Positions 8,249 to 15,030 of a stretch of 48,919 bases of DNA are shown one piece after another (position 1 is the first letter of the stretch; each line of letters begins with the position of its first letter). This DNA comes from an uncultured Phascolarctobacterium sp. (GTDB lineage Bacteria; Bacillota; Negativicutes; Acidaminococcales; Acidaminococcaceae). Location: positions 1 through 48,919 of the forward strand of contig CAKQHU010000001.1 in the NCBI GenBank assembly GCA_934234275.1, given 5' to 3'. The notes below the pieces were generated by a model that was given only the letters and a program-made list of their open reading frames with translations, searched no databases and had not been told where the DNA came from. A program made the translations under genes and the position numbers.

Positions 8249-9418
8249 TTAGCGTTTCGGGAACACTGTGGGAACACTGTTGCTGGAAACTTGGGGAAAA
8301 GATGGCAAATTGACCAAGTGACCTGCTGAATTTTCGCTGCCGATTTGAAAGATTTCGTCGACCAATTTGGGCAGGTTTTTATCGTAGCCGGGTATAGCAT
8401 GGCCATAAAGATTCAGAGTGTGGCTTGCTTTTGAATGGCCGAGCCGTTTGGCAACTTCTAAAACAGGGACGTGTGCTGCCAGCATCATTGTAGCATGAGT
8501 GTGGCGCAGGCAGTGAAATTTGCGGTATGGAATCCCTGCGTGTTTGATGATTGACCTCCATGCTCTGCCAACATTGGAAGAGCAACAGGGATTGCCTTGC
8601 GTATTTAGAAAAAGGAACTGATCATGTTGGCGCAGGGATGCAAGCTGTTGCAACATGGATATGATATATGCAGGGAGAGTAATACGGCGGTAGCCTGCCT
8701 GTGTTTTGGGCGGCTGCAGGGATACCTTGCCCTGGATTTCCACAAGTGCTTTGTTGATAACTATCGCATCTGTGTATATATCGTCGGGGGTAAGAGCGAG
8801 CATTTCGCCCATGCGTGCACCTGATGCAAGGGCAAGAGCAACGAGGGGATAATGCCGCCGCAGGACGGGACTTTCATTGATGGCCGCAAAGATTTTGGGG
8901 ATTTCGTCAAGCGTAAAAATTTCAATAGGCTTTTGTTCGGGGGTGGGGATTTCCACGCCCAGCATGAAGTCTTTGCGGATGCTGCCGATGATATAGGCTT
9001 TTTTGGATGCACGTGCAAGAAGTTTTGCCACACGCTTACGCATGGATGCAGATACGTCGAGAGAAGTCAGAAAGCGTTGTGCATCAATGGTAGTTATTTT
9101 CTGCAGGTTCTTTCCGGCAAAGTCCGCCGAGACATGGGCAGCGACTACAAGGTAGCTGACAAAGGTTTTTTCCCGTACCTTAGGCTGTACAAACAGCCCG
9201 AGGTATTGCATGAGCCATTCGCCAAAGGTGGTTGCCTGCACGGGGATGTATTCGCCTATGTTGATTTCGTGCAGGGTAGCAATGCGCCATGCATCAGCAT
9301 CAGCTTCCGTGTCGAAGCGTTTGGTGATGCGGTGGCCATCGGGGGCGACAATAGCAACTTTATATTTATTCCTGGCCGATTCAAAGCAAACAGTGCCGTG
9401 GCCATATTTACGTTTCAT
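8249..9418 (-). CDS. int: Tyrosine-recombinase integrase
   Basis: A 389-residue site-specific recombinase of the phage/Tn916 type. The N-terminus (about 1-60) has the short beta-rich arm-binding layout (GTVCFESARNKYKVAIVAPD), residues 60-150 form the SAM-like core-binding domain, and the rest is catalytic. Catalytic residues are visible: Arg202 (SGARMGEML), His302-x-x-Arg305 (HCLRHTHAT), His328 (LGHSK) and nucleophile Tyr338 (TLNLYGH). The gene reads toward attL, and its stop codon is 59 bp inside the element. Its ATG overlaps the stop codon of a 28-codon upstream ORF. It should catalyse integration into tRNA-Thr and, with an excisionase, excision. Confidence 0.95.
   Translation of the reverse strand: MKRKYGHGTVCFESARNKYKVAIVAPDGHRITKRFDTEADADAWRIATLHEINIGEYIPVQATTFGEWLMQYLGLFVQPKVREKTFVSYLVVAAHVSADFAGKNLQKITTIDAQRFLTSLDVSASMRKRVAKLLARASKKAYIIGSIRKDFMLGVEIPTPEQKPIEIFTLDEIPKIFAAINESPVLRRHYPLVALALASGARMGEMLALTPDDIYTDAIVINKALVEIQGKVSLQPPKTQAGYRRITLPAYIISMLQQLASLRQHDQFLFLNTQGNPCCSSNVGRAWRSIIKHAGIPYRKFHCLRHTHATMMLAAHVPVLEVAKRLGHSKASHTLNLYGHAIPGYDKNLPKLVDEIFQIGSENSAGHLVNLPSFPQVSSNSVPTVFPKR
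8259..8275. repeat. Left-arm paired GGGAAC repeats (candidate integrase arm sites)
   Basis: GGGAAC occurs at 8259-8264 and 8270-8275, in the same orientation and 11 bp apart, within the extreme 3' end of the integrase gene. An equally spaced pair lies at the right end (45045 and 45056). In attP the two pairs would flank the core, as arm-type sites do. Confidence 0.5.
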
Positions 9419-9501
9419 TGATGATTCTCCTTTCGCCCCGTTTTGTTTCCAAAGGTTTTCTGCCGTGGTATATTATAGTTAGCCGAAGACAAGTTTTTCA
9501 T
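9415..9501 (-). CDS. 28-residue leader ORF coupled to the integrase
   Basis: A short ORF beginning MKNLSSANYNIPRQ has a very strong ribosome binding site (GGGGAGGTGAT). Its stop codon shares bases with the integrase start (ATGA), so the integrase is probably translated by coupling. The peptide is basic and resembles nothing I know. Codons 8-19 contain the antisense of a 22-nt sequence that recurs at the late promoter (20360-20381). It may matter as a leader or DNA site rather than as a protein. Confidence 0.5.
   Translation of the reverse strand: MKNLSSANYNIPRQKTFGNKTGRKENHQ
9451..9472 (+). repeat. 22-nt repeat, copy 1 (near integrase)
   Basis: Identical at 21 of 22 positions to 20360-20381; the shared start is AAAGGTTTTCTGCCGT. 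In copy 2 it spans the spacer and the start of the -10 of the late promoter. Here TTTCCA and TATATT are placed the same way, so a weak rightward promoter is possible. Confidence 0.6.
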
Positions 9502-9542
9502 ATCACCTCCCCTTTCATATTGCGTTTGATAAGGACAGCAAA

Positions 9543-9569
9543 GAGCTCCGCTACAAAGCGGGGCTTTTT
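9543..9569. terminator. GC-rich hairpin at the end of the ImmA-like gene
   Basis: AGCTCCGC/GCGGGGCT forms a stem whose loop contains the stop codon of the leftward gene. The T run is on the + strand (GGGCTTTTT), so it best stops rightward (antisense) transcription; on the - strand the U-tract is poor. Confidence 0.4.
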
Positions 9570-9970
9570 GTGTTTTCAGAGTGCCAGCCGTGCTCAAGGA
9601 AAGCCATAGTGAAACATTTATCAACATCCATGTACTGTAAAAGTTCGGCCGAAAAGCGGTTTGCTTCGTCCTCATGGGAAGTTTTCGAGTAATAGGAGCG
9701 GCCCTCAAGCGAGAAAAGGCGATAGTGTGGGTGAAGTATTATGTGTGCGAGTTCATGCGCAACAACGGCGTTAGACTGCCACTCAGCGAGGTTTGCGTTT
9801 ACAAAGATGAATTTACGGCGCAGGATTTTCAGCCAAAAGCCGTTCACCTGGGCAGGTGTATCGACGTATCTTATGTGAATATTCAGCATTCTTGCGATAA
9901 AAACAGGGTTGGCGGTGCCGTATTTTTTGACAAGGTTCCGCACCCGAAGAGGTATATTATATTTAGGCAT
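9551..9970 (-). CDS. ImmA/IrrE-family metallopeptidase
   Basis: A 139-residue protein with the zinc-peptidase motif HELAH at residues 72-76 and a downstream acidic helix (SHEDEANRFSAELL) of the ImmA/IrrE (DUF955) type. In Gram-positive mobile elements these enzymes cleave the partner XRE repressor after DNA damage and start induction. The gene directly follows the repressor gene in the same leftward operon, which supports that role. I prefer ATG at 9970 over GTG at 9979 because AAGGTGG is correctly spaced for the ATG. Cleavage of the neighbouring repressor is an inference. Confidence 0.88.
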   Translation of the reverse strand: MPKYNIPLRVRNLVKKYGTANPVFIARMLNIHIRYVDTPAQVNGFWLKILRRKFIFVNANLAEWQSNAVVAHELAHIILHPHYRLFSLEGRSYYSKTSHEDEANRFSAELLQYMDVDKCFTMAFLEHGWHSENTKSPAL

Positions 9971-9980
9971 GACGGCCACC

Positions 9981-10334
9981 TTATTTCCGTTTGTTCATGG
10001 CCTTAGCTTCATAAAAGGCAGCTTCGACAATGCGGAACATTTTTTCTTTATCAGCATCAGAGAGCAGACGGCCGTTCAAGGTGACAGCTTCTTCCTCAAG
10101 GATTTTTTTCAAGTCCTTGGGGATTTTTTTATTTTCCTGGCTTTGGGATTCCCGGCCGATTAAATAATCAACACTTACATTAAAGTAGTCAGCAAGTTTT
10201 TTGAGGACTTCGGGGTCCGGCTGCCTGCGGTTTGCTTCGTAGTTGCTGTAGGTTTGGCGAGAGAATCCAAGCTCCCTAGCGATTTCGGCTTGTGTCATAT
10301 TGGTTTGTTCTCTAAGTTGTTTTAAATTCAACAT
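9981..10334 (-). CDS. CI-like XRE repressor
   Basis: A 117-residue protein with an N-terminal helix-turn-helix (TNMTQAEIARELGFSRQTYS, then NYEANRRQPDPEVL) and a short helical C-terminal part with no LexA-type autoprotease domain. This is the form of lysogeny repressor regulated by a partner ImmA-type peptidase, which is encoded next in the operon. It is transcribed leftward from the divergent control region, where two related operators are seen. It most likely holds the rightward early promoter off in the lysogen. Confidence 0.88.
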   Translation of the reverse strand: MLNLKQLREQTNMTQAEIARELGFSRQTYSNYEANRRQPDPEVLKKLADYFNVSVDYLIGRESQSQENKKIPKDLKKILEEEAVTLNGRLLSDADKEKMFRIVEAAFYEAKAMNKRK

Positions 10335-10353
10335 TTTGTATCACCTCAATAAA

Positions 10354-10382
10354 ATTGTATAACATTCTGTTGACAAAATAAA
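10354..10382 (-). promoter_or_regulatory. Leftward (lysogeny) promoter
   Basis: On the - strand TTTATT (10382-10377) and TACAAT (10359-10354) are 17 bp apart, just ahead of the repressor gene. Operator 1 overlaps it. Confidence 0.45.
10357..10377. promoter_or_regulatory. Operator 1 of the lysogeny switch
   Basis: A 21-bp element, GTATAACA...TGTTGACAAA, matching operator 2 at 19 of 21 positions and itself imperfectly palindromic. It overlaps the leftward promoter, so the repressor may control its own synthesis. Confidence 0.65.
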
Positions 10383-10416
10383 GTAACTCCCCAAAAAGTT
10401 ATATTTTTAAAATTTC

Positions 10417-10437
10417 GTATAACAATTTGTTGACAAA
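10417..10437. promoter_or_regulatory. Operator 2 of the lysogeny switch
   Basis: The second copy of the 21-bp element (GTATAACAA..TTGTTGACAAA), 60 bp from the first. It contains the -35 hexamer of the rightward promoter, so bound repressor would block RNA polymerase. Confidence 0.7.
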
Positions 10438-10457
10438 GCGACTTTGCGTGTTATAAT
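10430..10457 (+). promoter_or_regulatory. Rightward early promoter (PR-like)
   Basis: Consensus TTGACA (10430-10435), 16-bp spacer and consensus TATAAT (10452-10457), with TG before the -10. It drives the early operon that starts at 10529. Confidence 0.85.
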
Positions 10458-10528
10458 TAGAGATGTAAACAGAATGGGATATAAAATAGCGTAGATAACA
10501 AAATGGAAAATTGAAAGGGGACGAAAAA

Positions 10529-10813
10529 ATGAAATTGAACTACAAGCAGTTAACCTACATCGTAGGTGTGTTGAAAGAAGCAGAACGCAAAGCGTACCAA
10601 GAAAAGAGGAAGCAAGAGGTAGCTTTGGAAGAAGCCAAAAATGATTACTATGCATGGCTTAAGAATAATCCGAATGCTTCAAGAGCAGAACAAGCCGATG
10701 TGCTTGAAGAACTTACCGAAGAAGCTGATGAGAGATACCAAAAAGCTAGTGATGCCTACTTTATGGCTCAAGACATTTATACAGCATTTGCTGAAGGCGA
10801 GATTGAAATTTAA
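10529..10813 (+). CDS. Small coiled-coil early protein, unknown
   Basis: A 94-residue charged protein that is almost wholly alpha-helical, with heptad-like Glu/Lys/Leu spacing (EAERKAYQEKRKQEVALEEA). It is the first gene of the rightward early operon. The ATG at 10529 is chosen because AAAGGGGACG lies 6 bases upstream. I do not recognise a family. First early genes of this kind often interfere with host or repressor functions, but nothing here shows that. Confidence 0.7.
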   Translation: MKLNYKQLTYIVGVLKEAERKAYQEKRKQEVALEEAKNDYYAWLKNNPNASRAEQADVLEELTEEADERYQKASDAYFMAQDIYTAFAEGEIEI

Positions 10814-10827
10814 GGGAGGGTATGAAG

Positions 10828-11022
10828 ATGACTAGCACAACAATGACACAAGAAAAAATCTTAAGATTAGCTTTCAGACAGGCAGTGCTTGTTTGGGGTG
10901 AGTGCAAAGATAGAGCAGATAGACTTCCTGGCAATAAAGTTGCTGCATATAAGGAACAGCAAAAATGGAAAGAAGTTCAAGAGCTTGAAAAGATGCTCAA
11001 AGAAATCACAGAAGCTAAATAA
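10828..11022 (+). CDS. Small helical early protein, unknown
   Basis: A 64-residue helical protein ending QELEKMLKEITEAK. The start at 10828 has GGAGGG at 7-base spacing; the in-frame ATG at 10822 is too close to that site. The stop codon abuts the first tRNA-like RNA element. No family recognised. Confidence 0.6.
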   Translation: MTSTTMTQEKILRLAFRQAVLVWGECKDRADRLPGNKVAAYKEQQKWKEVQELEKMLKEITEAK

Positions 11023-11093
11023 AAGCTGATGACAAGGGCGCTCGCCCTTGTAAAGCTGGCAGGCAGACAGTTCAAACCCTGTGCCGAGAGCTT
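11023..11093 (+). ncRNA. Intercistronic tRNA-like RNA element A
   Basis: A 71-nt element right after a stop codon. A closing stem AAGCT/AGCTT (11023-11027, 11089-11093) encloses a perfect 8-bp hairpin (11032-11039 with 11044-11051). A conserved AAAGCTG follows, then a hairpin ACAG/CTGT (11067-11070, 11079-11082) with loop TTCAAACC, which resembles a tRNA T-loop. The same layout recurs at 11789-11858 with compensatory stem changes, which supports a selected RNA. I do not recognise an RNA family. Alternatives are a put/nut-type antiterminator or an RNA-processing site. Confidence 0.6.
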
Positions 11094-11117
11094 AAAAATT
11101 AAAAAGGGGGACGAGAT

Positions 11118-11564
11118 ATGAATTATTTAGTCTTAGTAAAAACTGTTGTAGATGACAACGGCAAGCGCAATGTGATTGAGAAAATCCCGTATGATGGAGA
11201 AGTTTCCTTGAAGTCAGCATATGAGCTGATTGGCTGCGAAATAATCGACATCAAAGAGGTTCCGTTCCATGCAATACCGTTCGACCGTGAGATAGTGTTC
11301 ATGCCCGATATAACACTGATTTTTGATGATGAATTCCTGCTGAAGCATAGCAAGCCAGTAGTCAATGAACTTGCAAGTATGGTTTTTGGCCAAGCTTTAT
11401 GCGGAAACGTGTTGCTTTGTGAGACGAACGAAGAGGGCGAAAGCTTTCCGTTTGATGAAGCTCGCACATATGCACTTGTAAAGCAACTCAAAACACTTGG
11501 CAATCACGTTGACGAGGTGAAGTTCACTGTCCCAAAGCCGACAATGACTTTCATGGAGTTTTAA
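11118..11564 (+). CDS. DUF3846-like protein
   Basis: A 148-residue early protein. The second half has the pattern of DUF3846 proteins of phages and plasmids: a DDEFLLKHSKPVVNELAS stretch, then Gly-Asn and a hydrophobic strand (ALCGNVLLCE). The function of the family is not known. It lies between RNA element A and a shared 18-nt translation leader, and its ATG has AAAAAGGGGG upstream. It could also be an unrelated alpha/beta protein; the match is by eye. Confidence 0.6.
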   Translation: MNYLVLVKTVVDDNGKRNVIEKIPYDGEVSLKSAYELIGCEIIDIKEVPFHAIPFDREIVFMPDITLIFDDEFLLKHSKPVVNELASMVFGQALCGNVLLCETNEEGESFPFDEARTYALVKQLKTLGNHVDEVKFTVPKPTMTFMEF

Positions 11565-11580
11565 GGGGGTGCAGGCATGA
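11563..11580 (+). repeat. 18-nt translation-leader repeat, copy 1
   Basis: AAGGGGGTGCAGGCATGA is identical at 11563-11580 and 12074-12091. Each copy holds the ribosome binding site and start codon of the next gene. Confidence 0.8.
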
Positions 11581-11795
11581 ACAAGAAACCTAGAATCCGT
11601 CAACTGCTGAAGATTTATTACGGAGCAAACCGAGTGAATAATCCGCACAAATTGTGCTTAGCCTTTCCTAAAGTTGGGGGTGCTCCGCGTGTGATGGTTG
11701 CATTTGAGAAATACTTAATGACTCAAGAAACTTACACATATGCAAAAAGAACAGCCAAAAAGTTGAGAGCAAAACTGCTCATTTCCGAAAGCTGA
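11577..11795 (+). CDS. Small basic early protein, unknown
   Basis: A 72-residue Lys/Arg/Tyr-rich protein (pI clearly basic), possibly nucleic-acid binding. Its ribosome binding site and start are the 18-nt repeat copy 1. Its last two codons overlap the start of RNA element B. No family recognised. Confidence 0.6.
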   Translation: MNKKPRIRQLLKIYYGANRVNNPHKLCLAFPKVGGAPRVMVAFEKYLMTQETYTYAKRTAKKLRAKLLISES

Positions 11796-11858
11796 CGACG
11801 GGGAGGGCAACCTCCCTGTAAAGCTGCCAAAGGTGGTTCGAAGCCCACAAGGAAGCTT
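11789..11858 (+). ncRNA. Intercistronic tRNA-like RNA element B
   Basis: The second copy of the element at 11023. It has closing stem AAGCT/AGCTT (11789-11793, 11854-11858); a 9-bp hairpin (11798-11806, 11811-11819) with a GCAA tetraloop; conserved AAAGCTG at 11819-11825 region; and hairpin GTGG/CCAC (11833-11836, 11845-11848) with loop TTCGAAGC. Both stems differ from copy A by covarying pairs. The repeated AAAGCT can pair with AGCTT in two alternative ways, so a switch is conceivable. Confidence 0.6.
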
Positions 11859-11875
11859 AGAAAGAAGGTGAAAGC

Positions 11876-12091
11876 ATGGCCCGTAAGTGGCTCAAGGAAC
11901 TTAGAACATCAAAGGGACTTACGCAACAGCGTATGGCTGATATGTTGGGTATGAGCCGCCAATACTATCACTTGATAGAGAGCGGCAACCGCAAGGCGAC
12001 ACTTGATATTGAGCTTGCCGCAGAGATTGCCCATATTTTCAGAATCAGCCTCAAGAAGATTTACGACAATGAAAAGGGGGTGCAGGCATGA
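11876..12091 (+). CDS. Small XRE/Cro-like regulator
   Basis: A 71-residue protein consisting of a single helix-turn-helix domain (KGLTQQRMADMLGMSRQYYH, then LIESGNRKATLDI). Size and place in the early operon fit a Cro-like or early regulatory role opposite the CI-like repressor. It overlaps the next gene by 4 bp. Its DNA target is unknown; the two operators at 10357 and 10417 are candidates. Confidence 0.8.
   Translation: MARKWLKELRTSKGLTQQRMADMLGMSRQYYHLIESGNRKATLDIELAAEIAHIFRISLKKIYDNEKGVQA
12074..12091 (+). repeat. 18-nt translation-leader repeat, copy 2
   Basis: Identical to 11563-11580. It overlaps the end of the XRE gene and supplies the start of the excisionase-like gene. Confidence 0.8.
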
Positions 12092-12366
12092 CTTTGCAAC
12101 TGATGAGCATTAACCAATATGCTAAAAGCCGTGGCGTATCTGATAAATTGATTCGCCGTCTGATTGTCCAGCATGAAATTGCTGCAGGCCGTGTTGGCCG
12201 CAAGTGGATTCTGGATGTGGAGAAAGTGGATAATTACTTCCGTGAAATCACCACGCCGAAGCCGTTGCTGAAGCATGATGCAGCGTTTGATTTTCATGCA
12301 TCACTTGAAAAGATGCGCCGTGAGACAATGGAGAGCATCAAGCGGAAGGAGGTGAAAGCGGTATGA
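12088..12366 (+). CDS. Excisionase-like winged-helix DNA-binding protein
   Basis: A 92-residue protein whose first half has the MerR/excisionase-type helix-turn-helix fold: MSINQYAKSRGVSDKLIRRL, then GRKWILDVEKVDNYF. The C-terminal part is charged and helical. Small proteins of this fold act as directionality factors for phage integrases or as DNA-binding regulators. No other excisionase candidate is visible in the prophage, so this is the best one. It overlaps the LysM gene by 4 bp. Confidence 0.65.
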   Translation: MTLQLMSINQYAKSRGVSDKLIRRLIVQHEIAAGRVGRKWILDVEKVDNYFREITTPKPLLKHDAAFDFHASLEKMRRETMESIKRKEVKAV

Positions 12367-12671
12367 AAAAAATGTTGTTGGCAGTCATGGTACTTGCCGT
12401 AGCCGTGTTTTGTGCTATGCATTGCTCTGCTATGTATGTTGCTAGCTTTGGTGTTGAGCGGCATACGCACATTGTACAGGTTGGCGAAACATTGTGGGGC
12501 ATCTCGGTAGGCTACATGGATAGCCAGGACCGTTACAATGACGTGCGTGGAGTGATGTGCGACATTGAAAAGGCGAACGGCCTTACAATGGCAGGAAGTC
12601 ACCACCTGCAACCTGGGCAAAAGCTTGTAATTCCTTTGTATGTAAAAAAAGACCGCCCAGCAAAGAACTGA
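12363..12671 (+). CDS. Exported LysM-domain protein in the early operon
   Basis: A 102-residue protein with an N-terminal signal sequence or signal anchor (KKMLLAVMVLAVAVFCAMHC), followed by a single LysM domain (about 38-95): THIVQVGETLWGISVGY and LQPGQKLVIPLYV are the typical first and last strands. LysM binds peptidoglycan N-acetylglucosamine. A Cys near the signal end could allow lipidation, but there is no good lipobox. It is co-transcribed with early regulators rather than lysis genes, so a role in the lysogen's envelope or in superinfection exclusion is possible. That is inference. Confidence 0.75.
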   Translation: MKKMLLAVMVLAVAVFCAMHCSAMYVASFGVERHTHIVQVGETLWGISVGYMDSQDRYNDVRGVMCDIEKANGLTMAGSHHLQPGQKLVIPLYVKKDRPAKN

Positions 12672-12728
12672 GCGGCAAAACAATTTAAAAAACCAACTTA
12701 ATTATAACACTTGAAAGGGGTTCACTCA

Positions 12729-13073
12729 ATGGAGATTACAGAAAATAAAACACGCAACTTGATTAGTGGCGCAGTCAGCATTTTGCTGGCCAACGAAATC
12801 ATGATTGGCCACACAAGCAAAATGGGAAAATATGCTTACGTTAACTTCGACACTTTCGCTGATATGTTCCCGGATGTTGCCGAATGGCGCATTGAATATG
12901 TCAAAGGTAGCAAGACTCTTGCAAGAGCTCATGTAAACTACCAAGGCATTGAATTTATGGCCACTGAATGGTTCGCACGTTTGCTTGACCGCAAGAAGCA
13001 GGAAGTCGAGAAGTATGGCCTGCCGTTTGATGAAACTGAATTTGCTGACAGCATTAAGGAAGAGGAGGAATAA
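12729..13073 (+). CDS. Early protein, unknown
   Basis: A 114-residue acidic protein starting MEITENKTRNLISG. The ATG at 12729 follows AAAGGGG at usual spacing. It directly precedes the Gp157 gene and may belong to the recombination module. No family recognised. Confidence 0.6.
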   Translation: MEITENKTRNLISGAVSILLANEIMIGHTSKMGKYAYVNFDTFADMFPDVAEWRIEYVKGSKTLARAHVNYQGIEFMATEWFARLLDRKKQEVEKYGLPFDETEFADSIKEEEE

Positions 13074-13076
13074 GCT

Positions 13077-13568
13077 GTGAAATTGTTTGATATTGATGCG
13101 AGAATCATGGCGTGTGTAAAGATTGACGAAAAGCGCGCGCTGGATACCGAAACAGGTGAGGTTGTAGACTTGGAAGCCATCGAAGCTCTTGAGATGGAGA
13201 GAGATACCAAGCTCGAAAATATTGGCTGCTGGTACAAGCAATTGCTGGCCGAGGCTGATGCAATCAAGGCAGAAAAAAATGCTATGGCAGAACGTGAGAA
13301 GGTGCGCCGCAATAAGGCTGAAAGCCTGAAAGCATTCTTAGGCCGTTACCTTGACGGCAAGAAGTTTGAGACTGCGAAGGTGGCAATGAGCTTCCGCAAG
13401 TCCGAAGCAGTGGAGTTTGATGCTGCCTACATGGCAGATGTGCCCGTGGAGTTCTTGAAGCTGCGTGAGCCGGAGCTCGACAAAACTGCGGTAAAGAAAG
13501 CCATTAAGGCAGGCGAGGAAATTCCTGGCTGTGCGTTGGTTACACGTCAGAATTTGACGATTAAATAA
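13077..13568 (+). CDS. Siphovirus Gp157-family protein
   Basis: A 163-residue protein with the Gp157 layout. A helical N-terminal half (ALEMERDTKLENIGCWYKQL, then a Lys-rich helix) is followed by a beta-rich end with KFETAKVAMSFRKSEAVEF and the final GCALVTRQNLTIK. Gp157 proteins accompany phage single-strand annealing genes and were linked to phage resistance; the biochemical role is unclear. The gene starts with GTG after AAGAGGAGG. The ERF gene follows 12 bases downstream, which supports the call. Confidence 0.85.
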   Translation: MKLFDIDARIMACVKIDEKRALDTETGEVVDLEAIEALEMERDTKLENIGCWYKQLLAEADAIKAEKNAMAEREKVRRNKAESLKAFLGRYLDGKKFETAKVAMSFRKSEAVEFDAAYMADVPVEFLKLREPELDKTAVKKAIKAGEEIPGCALVTRQNLTIK

Positions 13569-13580
13569 GGGGGTGAAGTG

Positions 13581-14219
13581 ATGAGCGTTTATGAAAAATT
13601 GATGCTGGTGCAGGCCGAATTGAAGGTGCCGAAAGGCCAGTATAACAGCTTCGGTAAGTATAAATACAGAAGCTGCGAAGACATTTTGGAAGCGGCGAAA
13701 CCTGTGCTGACCAAACATAAGGCAGTGCTTAAAGTTGGCGATGATCTGGTATTTGTGGAAGGCCGTTTCTACATCAAGGCCACGGCAGTTTTCACCGACG
13801 TGGAGAGTGGAGAAGCCGTTGAGAACAGTGCCCTTGCCCGTGAAGAGGATAGCAAGAAGGGCATGGATGGCTCGCAGATTACAGGCACGGCAAGCAGCTA
13901 TGCTCGCAAATATTGCCTGAATGGTCTGTTTGCCCTTGATGATACCAAGGATGCTGATACGGACCAATACTGCCAGCAGGTAGAGGCAGGCAAGAAGAAG
14001 GCTGCCGTCAAAGAGCAGAAACAGCAGGTTACAAGTATTTGCTGTGGAGGCAAGGCACGCTATATCAACGGCACGCAGCTGCAGATTATGAGCAGTAATG
14101 GTGGTTGGTACAATGTGGAGCAGATTCCTACAAACAACCTTCGGGCAATGCTTTCAGATGCCGCATATCAAGACGCACGCAGCGGCATTGAAGCAGTGCT
14201 GAATGCGAGAAGCGTATAG
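13581..14219 (+). CDS. ERF-family single-strand annealing recombinase
   Basis: A 212-residue protein with the ERF core at residues 1-130: MLVQAELKVPKGQYNSFGKY, KYRSCEDILEAAKP, and the Gly/Tyr-rich GTASSYARKYCLNGLFALDD. ERF proteins (as in phage P22) anneal complementary single strands for phage recombination and genome circularisation. The C-terminal part is variable and basic, as is usual. I chose ATG 13581 after GGGGGTGAAGTG. The downstream HNH and SSB genes fit a recombination module. Confidence 0.88.
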   Translation: MSVYEKLMLVQAELKVPKGQYNSFGKYKYRSCEDILEAAKPVLTKHKAVLKVGDDLVFVEGRFYIKATAVFTDVESGEAVENSALAREEDSKKGMDGSQITGTASSYARKYCLNGLFALDDTKDADTDQYCQQVEAGKKKAAVKEQKQQVTSICCGGKARYINGTQLQIMSSNGGWYNVEQIPTNNLRAMLSDAAYQDARSGIEAVLNARSV

Positions 14220-14222
14220 GCC

Positions 14223-14516
14223 GTGAAACCGATGTTTAAGCGCCGCCCCGTTAGATTGTATGGGGCGGCATTGAAACGAGTGTGTATGGAGGTATACGAG
14301 CGTGACCGTGGGCAGTGCGTCAACTGTGGTCATGCAGTCCCCGAAGGAACGAAACCTCATCATGTAGTGTTCAAAAGCAAAGGCGGTGGAGATACCGCTG
14401 ATAACATGGTTATGCTGTGCGTGGTCTGTCATTGGCAGGTGCATCATGGTAAACATGGCCATTATGTGCAGGATAAGTGCAAACGCATGCTGAGGTGGCT
14501 CTACCATGAAGTTTGA
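14223..14516 (+). CDS. HNH endonuclease
   Basis: A 97-residue HNH nuclease: CVNCG provides the first zinc pair, PHHVVFKSKGGGDTADNMVM holds the catalytic HH and Asn, and LCVVCHWQVHHG the second Cys and last His. It starts with GTG. Early-region position suggests a role in recombination or DNA processing rather than packaging, where phage HNH proteins sit beside the terminase. It overlaps the next gene by 11 bp. Confidence 0.88.
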   Translation: MKPMFKRRPVRLYGAALKRVCMEVYERDRGQCVNCGHAVPEGTKPHHVVFKSKGGGDTADNMVMLCVVCHWQVHHGKHGHYVQDKCKRMLRWLYHEV

Positions 14517-15030
14517 TACAACGCAGGTTAACTTCTTCAATGGCTGCATAACAATCCCAATTCCGAAGCATTTAGGAAGCGCCCTACAGGCCCTCATAGC
14601 GGCTGTGAGCAAGGGAAAAGTTTTACAGGTACAAATTACCATAAAACGCAAACAGCGGTCTCAGGATGCGAATGCGTACCTGTGGGCGTTGTTGGGAGAG
14701 ATGGCTAGGGTTCTGTATACCGACAAGGACGAGCTTTACCTGCAGATGCTTGAGCGGTATGGAGTTTTTACGCATATCATAGTCAAGCCGCAGGCGGTGG
14801 AGAAAGTGAAAGCCGAATGGAAGGCAGTGCGTGAACTTGGTCCGGTTACAATCAACGGGCAAACAGGAATACAACTGCAATGTTACTTTGGTTCGCATAC
14901 ATATGACACAAGGGAATTTAGTTGCCTGCTTAATGGTGTGATTGACGAATGCAAAGGGTTGGGCATTGAGACTAGAAGCGATGCAGAATTGGACAGCATG
15001 CTTGAAGAATGGGGGCGGAAAGATGGCTGA
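14506..15030 (+). CDS. NinB-like recombination protein (tentative)
   Basis: A 174-residue protein with KRKQRSQDANAYLWALLGEM near residue 50, similar to the region KPRSxxQNaxxW seen in NinB-type and related phage recombination proteins, plus a C-terminal helical end (LDSMLEEWGRKDG). It is located between HNH and the replisome organiser. The assignment rests on this one motif and the context. Confidence 0.5.
   Translation: MKFDTTQVNFFNGCITIPIPKHLGSALQALIAAVSKGKVLQVQITIKRKQRSQDANAYLWALLGEMARVLYTDKDELYLQMLERYGVFTHIIVKPQAVEKVKAEWKAVRELGPVTINGQTGIQLQCYFGSHTYDTREFSCLLNGVIDECKGLGIETRSDAELDSMLEEWGRKDG

Noticed and set aside
9543..9569. Terminator of the leftward lysogeny operon
   Set aside because: The hairpin is good, but its U-tract is on the wrong strand, so I report it only as a low-confidence hairpin.
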